A DNA stretch of 64,000 nt from an uncultured Flavobacteriales bacterium (lineage in GTDB: Bacteria > Bacteroidota > Bacteroidia > Flavobacteriales > Crocinitomicaceae). Position 1 is the stretch's first letter; each line of letters opens with the position of its first letter. The notes under the pieces are model-generated. The model ran no database searches. It had not been told where the DNA came from and saw only the letters and a program-made list of their open reading frames with translations. The position numbers and the translations under genes were made by a program. This document shows, in pieces, positions 60,336-64,000 of the stretch. The stretch spans positions 20,352-84,351 of the forward strand of contig CAMLDR010000001.1 in assembly GCA_946478775.1 (NCBI GenBank), written 5' to 3'.

Positions 60336-61667
60336 CTATATCACCCCCTTAGCCTTCAATTCCAAATACTTATTAATCGAATTAATCGACAAATCTTCCG
60401 GTTTGGAAAGGATGGTCTGGATGCCGTTTTGACGCAACTCGCGGGCAATGTTCCACTTCACGTTCGACATTTTATCGGCTACCGTGGCTTCAATGAGTTC
60501 TTTGTGGGTGTGAACAGGCTGTTGGGCCAGTTCCTGCAATTCGTTGTTCTGGAAGAAGATCACGACCAGTACGTGGCGTTTGTTGAGTCTTTGCAGCATG
60601 GGCAAGGCGCGGCGCATGGCAAATTCGCTTTCAAAATTGGTGAAAAGGAGCAGGAGGGAGCGCGTTTTGACCTGTTTGCGGATCGTTTGGTACAGCAATT
60701 CAAAGTTCCCTTCTTTGAAGAGCGTTTTCTGGTTGTACAAGCTTTCCAGGATGCGTCTCAGTTGTCCCTGGTTGCGTTCTGCGGGAACGATGGCTCCCAT
60801 TTTATCGGAGAAAGTGATCAAACCGGCGCGGTCGCCTTTTCGCAAGGCAATATTGGTGAAGACCAGCGTGGAATTGATCGCATAGTCGAGCATCGTCATT
60901 TTGTGGAATGCCAGCTGCATCGGTCGGCTTTTGTCGATCACGCAGTAAACAGGCTGCGAGCGCTCTTCCTGGTATTGGTTCACCATCAGTTCATTCCGGC
61001 GGCTGGTGGCTTTCCAGTTTACGGTGCGCAGGTCATCGCCCTGCACGTAGTTGCGGATCTGCTCAAATTCGCTGGTGTTACCGATTCGGCGCACTTTTTT
61101 AATTCCCTGTGAAACCGTTTGCTGGTTGAATACTTTCAATTCGTATTGCTTCATCTGAAGAACTGAAGGATAAACCTCGATGCGTTCCACCAATGGGATC
61201 ACAATACGGCGCTGGGCCAGGAACAAAGACGAACGCACAAAGATCACGACTTCTCTGAATGCGTATTCACCGCGTTCGGTAGGTGTGAAAGAGTAGTGGA
61301 AGTCTTTGGTCTTTTTGGGAAGCAAAAGGGTGTTCCAAACGGCGGCCCGTTTCTGCATAAACAGCGGATAACCTTCATAGATTCCCACCTGTAAAGGCTG
61401 AGCGGTTTGGTTCAATACGGAAACCACGACTTTATTTTCGTCGCCGAGGTTCATGCGTTCCTGGAACTTTCGCTGCACACGGATCGGTTCTTTGTAAAGG
61501 TTTACAAGCAATACATCTAAGATCAGGGCAAATAACAGCACAAACAGGATCGTTTTGCCGATAATGCCCAGGAAAGGAACAAAAAATGCTCCCCCAACCA
61601 AAGCGACTCCAATTCCTGCGACGAGGAAAAAGAAACGGGTGAGATGAATGCTTGCCAACAATTTCAT
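60336..61667 (-). CDS. DUF58-domain protein
   Basis: 443 residues. Two N-terminal membrane helices (FFLVAGIGVALVGGAFFVPFLG and ILFVLLFALILDVLLVNLY), then a beta region, and the DUF58 core with RIGNTSEFEQIRNYVQGDDLR and VNWKATSRRNELMV, then a vWA-like fold with VIDKSRPMQLAF. Paired with MoxR ATPases in a widely conserved operon; the role is thought to be assembly or maturation of envelope or secreted proteins. Its ATG shares one base with the stop of the MoxR gene (TAATG at 61667). The TIR cassette begins 74 bases after its stop. Confidence 0.9.
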   Translation of the reverse strand: MKLLASIHLTRFFFLVAGIGVALVGGAFFVPFLGIIGKTILFVLLFALILDVLLVNLYKEPIRVQRKFQERMNLGDENKVVVSVLNQTAQPLQVGIYEGYPLFMQKRAAVWNTLLLPKKTKDFHYSFTPTERGEYAFREVVIFVRSSLFLAQRRIVIPLVERIEVYPSVLQMKQYELKVFNQQTVSQGIKKVRRIGNTSEFEQIRNYVQGDDLRTVNWKATSRRNELMVNQYQEERSQPVYCVIDKSRPMQLAFHKMTMLDYAINSTLVFTNIALRKGDRAGLITFSDKMGAIVPAERNQGQLRRILESLYNQKTLFKEGNFELLYQTIRKQVKTRSLLLLFTNFESEFAMRRALPMLQRLNKRHVLVVIFFQNNELQELAQQPVHTHKELIEATVADKMSNVKWNIARELRQNGIQTILSKPEDLSINSINKYLELKAKGVI

Positions 61668-62797
61668 TAACGCGGAACTTCGATGGTTTGAACGATTTCA
61701 CGGATCACCTCTTCCATTTGAATTCCTTCCATTTCCGCTTCCGGTGTCAGGATCAAACGGTGGTTCAATACGTGGATGGTTACGAATTGGATATCATCCG
61801 GTGTAACGAAGTCGCGCCCGCGGATGGCAGCAAATGCTTTTGCGGATTTCAAAATGGAAAGCGAAGCACGCGGTGACCCCCCAAGGTATATTTTGGAATG
61901 GTTCCGTGTTTTATTAACGATTTGAGCAATGTATTGGATCAAGCGATCTTCCACAATGATCTTTTCTACTACTTTTTGAACTTTATGCAATTCATCGGCT
62001 GTGAAGACTGCCAGGATATTTGCCAGATCCGGAGCCTGGATTTGCTCTTTGTAGCGTGTTAAGATGACGATTTCTTCCTCCAGTGTCGGGTAATCCAGTT
62101 TGATCTTGAATAAGAAACGGTCCAATTGTGCTTCGGGAAGGTTGTAGGTTCCTTCCTGTTCCACCGGGTTTTGCGTTGCAATGACCAAAAAGGGGAAAGA
62201 CATTTGGTATTGTGTTCCGTCGTAAGTAATTTGTCTTTCTTCCATCACCTCGAACAAAGCCGCCTGTGTTTTTGCCGGTGCACGGTTGATCTCATCGATC
62301 AATACGATGTTGGAGAAAATAGGTCCTTTCCGGAAGTTGAATTCTCCTTCTTTCATACTGAATACCGAAGTACCGATGACATCCGAAGGCATCAGATCGG
62401 GAGTAAACTGGATGCGTGAGAAATCCACGTGCAGTACTTTCGACAAGGCTTTGGAAGACAAAGTTTTTGCAACTCCGGGAACACCTTCCAATAGGATGTG
62501 CCCGTTGGAGAAAATCCCTGCAAGCAGCAATTCGATCATTTCCGATTGCCCGATAACATACTTGCGCATTTCTTCCCGTACGCGGTTTACTTTTTCGGCA
62601 ACCCAAAGCAATTCGCTTTGATCGCGCTGCACAAAAGCCGGGGAAACCGGTTGTGAAGCTTCCGCTGGCTGGGCCGGCTGTGACAAAGCACTGGCCTGTT
62701 CCTGCGGTGCGGGATTGCTTGGAGTGGGGTCGTTTGACTGATTCTCCTCGTTGTGGGGCATGTATGCCGCTAAATCGTCATTTCCTTCCTGGATCAT
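61667..62797 (-). CDS. MoxR-family AAA+ ATPase
   Basis: 376 residues. Residues ~15-50 are a Pro/Ala/Gln-rich low-complexity linker. The AAA core has LLEGVPGVAKT (Walker A), NIVLIDEINRA (Walker B), IATQNPVEQEGTYNLPEAQ and LDRFLFKI (sensor and arginine region), ending GGSPRASLSILKSAKA. MoxR ATPases remodel or activate protein partners, here presumably the DUF58 product. It overlaps the upstream gene by four bases (ATGA at 62794-62797) and the DUF58 gene by one. Confidence 0.94.
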   Translation of the reverse strand: MIQEGNDDLAAYMPHNEENQSNDPTPSNPAPQEQASALSQPAQPAEASQPVSPAFVQRDQSELLWVAEKVNRVREEMRKYVIGQSEMIELLLAGIFSNGHILLEGVPGVAKTLSSKALSKVLHVDFSRIQFTPDLMPSDVIGTSVFSMKEGEFNFRKGPIFSNIVLIDEINRAPAKTQAALFEVMEERQITYDGTQYQMSFPFLVIATQNPVEQEGTYNLPEAQLDRFLFKIKLDYPTLEEEIVILTRYKEQIQAPDLANILAVFTADELHKVQKVVEKIIVEDRLIQYIAQIVNKTRNHSKIYLGGSPRASLSILKSAKAFAAIRGRDFVTPDDIQFVTIHVLNHRLILTPEAEMEGIQMEEVIREIVQTIEVPR

Positions 62798-64000
62798 GAT
62801 TTATGAAGTTTAATGAATTCTACAAATTGGTTTAATGCAGACTTAGCTTTTCGTGAAAGTAAAGTCTGACGTATTATAAAGGTATTTCCGTCTTCGCATT
62901 CGAAGGTGATGTGCGTTTTATCAACCGTGCATCGAATGGTCTGATTTAATGAAATTACGCGTTTTCCGGCAACAAGCCCATAAAGAACAAGCTCATTGGC
63001 TTTGATCGTTGCTACGGGGATACGAATGTAACGCGACGCAAAGTAGATCAATATCATGGCAGGAACCACGAAGAACATTCCGATTCCTCCTCCTAGCGAC
63101 AAGAGATATAAGCCGCGGATCAATGTGATGATTCCCATCAGCAGAATGAAAGCACCCATCCAAATCCATTTATCCAGGTTCACTTCTTTGTCTGAAGCAA
63201 CAAAGTGTTGCGTTGGATGCAGAATTCCCGTTTCAATATAGAATGCGCGGATCTTGTTATAAACAACTCCGAGATGCCTGTTGTCCACATCGTTTTTGCG
63301 GGAATCGAGGCTGTTGATGATATCAAGCATCTTGTCCGAATCATAAGGAACTTTTGCCAGCAGCTTTTCGATGTTCTGTTCGCGGTTCTCTTTACGGGAA
63401 AGGTCTATGTAGAAATGTCGGTTGATAGCTGAGTAGAAGTTCTTGCGCATGACCTGCAGCACACCGACCGGTGAATTGCGTGAAATGTAGATGGAACCCA
63501 GTGTTTCTACAAAGGCCAGAGACATATTCCTTTTCTGGTTGTATCCCGGAAGGATTTCCTCTTTTCTTTTCGCCCGGAAGAATACGTAAAGCAGCAATAA
63601 AACAAGCATTAGCAAGAAGGCCAAACGCAATATCGGGTTCTTCAGAATAAACTGGATCAATGAATTGTCTTCTTTTTCTGCGCCGTCTCCTTCGTCTTCA
63701 TCTTCGGTTGTGATGGGCTGACTGGAATCATTGATTCCGCAGGTAAGGAAAATGACCGGCTTGTTTTTAGGTATTTTATTCAATACGATCCGTGCGTGAG
63801 CATAGCCGTTTGGCTGAATGACCTGGTAATTCTCAAACAAGTTCGGGATGCTGTGAAAGTGCATTTTTCCTTTGTGGTGCTTCTCATAGAATGCAAACGG
63901 ATGTTTCATTGCATACATGTAAGAGCGGTAATTGGTGTCAATGATCTCCGTTTCCGAAAAGGAGAACCAGTCTTCATTGATCGTATCGTTTTCGAATACG
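62794..64000 (-). CDS. Membrane protein of the MoxR-DUF58 operon (DUF4350-type), 5' part outside window
   Basis: The frame runs beyond the window's right edge: 27 in-frame codons lie between 63919 and 63999 with no start needed at the ATG 63918. The visible C-terminal ~400 residues begin with a soluble part (VFENDTINEDWFSFSETE, NYRSYMYAMKHPFAF), one helix (LRLAFLLMLVLLLLYVFF), a helical region (NMSLAFVETLGSIYISRNSP), and two more helices (WIWMGAFILLMGIITLIRGLY, GIGMFFVVPAMILIYFASRY). It fits the DUF4350-like membrane protein usual beside MoxR and DUF58 genes. Translationally coupled to moxR by ATGA. Confidence 0.82.
   Translation of the reverse strand, partial: VFENDTINEDWFSFSETEIIDTNYRSYMYAMKHPFAFYEKHHKGKMHFHSIPNLFENYQVIQPNGYAHARIVLNKIPKNKPVIFLTCGINDSSQPITTEDEDEGDGAEKEDNSLIQFILKNPILRLAFLLMLVLLLLYVFFRAKRKEEILPGYNQKRNMSLAFVETLGSIYISRNSPVGVLQVMRKNFYSAINRHFYIDLSRKENREQNIEKLLAKVPYDSDKMLDIINSLDSRKNDVDNRHLGVVYNKIRAFYIETGILHPTQHFVASDKEVNLDKWIWMGAFILLMGIITLIRGLYLLSLGGGIGMFFVVPAMILIYFASRYIRIPVATIKANELVLYGLVAGKRVISLNQTIRCTVDKTHITFECEDGNTFIIRQTLLSRKAKSALNQFVEFIKLHKS

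Noticed and set aside
60429..61112. A 227-codon open frame on the plus strand opposite the DUF58 gene
   Set aside because: It is antisense to a well-supported DUF58 coding region with strong motifs, and its translation shows no domain or signal.

Overview
The window looks like chromosomal DNA of a Bacteroidota bacterium, most likely Flavobacteriales and possibly Fluviicola/Crocinitomicaceae-like; the genus is inference. The grounds are seven proteins with C-terminal type IX secretion (T9SS) sorting tails of type A (YPNP...KxxxKE) or type B (gliding-motility C-terminal), two TonB-dependent receptors with carboxypeptidase-like N-terminal domains, FadL, many short LxxC lipoproteins, TAnnTTTG -7 promoter elements, and almost no Shine-Dalgarno sequences. 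I saw no rRNA, tRNA, CRISPR array or transposase.

Layout. 1-6.8 kb: the end of a secreted adhesin-like protein, mnmE, a TonB receptor and a secreted C10 cysteine peptidase. 6.9-15.8 kb: a very large type B T9SS protein, a small secreted protein, an operon of FadL, an SGNH esterase lipoprotein and a T9SS alpha/beta esterase, then META-domain and small secreted proteins. 15.9-28.3 kb: housekeeping metabolism (saccharopine dehydrogenase, odhAB of 2-oxoglutarate dehydrogenase, a HAD phosphatase, methylmalonyl-CoA epimerase) with a TPR lipoprotein and a lamin-tail T9SS protein. 28.5-33.5 kb: a co-directional set of peptide-binding lipoprotein, TonB receptor and lipoprotein. 33.5-44.3 kb: many small envelope proteins, a SpoIIE-type phosphatase, a YwbE protein and an ALDH7-type aldehyde dehydrogenase.

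44.3-60.3 kb is more accessory in character. It holds a three-gene set with a GCS-like amidoligase, a predicted papain-fold peptidase and a 39-residue peptide gene not previously called; a GT39-type glycosyltransferase and an LRR protein; an AraC/oxidoreductase/DUF1772/cytochrome c group; several palindromic repeats; gene-end fragments; and a RES-domain protein convergent with a TIR-like protein. 60.3-64 kb is the MoxR-AAA/DUF58/DUF4350-type operon, running off the window.

Working together: saccharopine dehydrogenase, the ALDH7 enzyme and OdhAB fit lysine breakdown into the TCA cycle. FadL and the two esterases fit release and uptake of fatty acids. The RES and TIR-like proteins both belong to families that attack NAD+ or bind nucleotides, and fit a small defence spot at the 3' end of the DUF58 gene, where the gene's last codons are duplicated around the TIR gene. 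The best candidate for an undescribed system is the amidoligase-peptidase-peptide set at 44379-46939.
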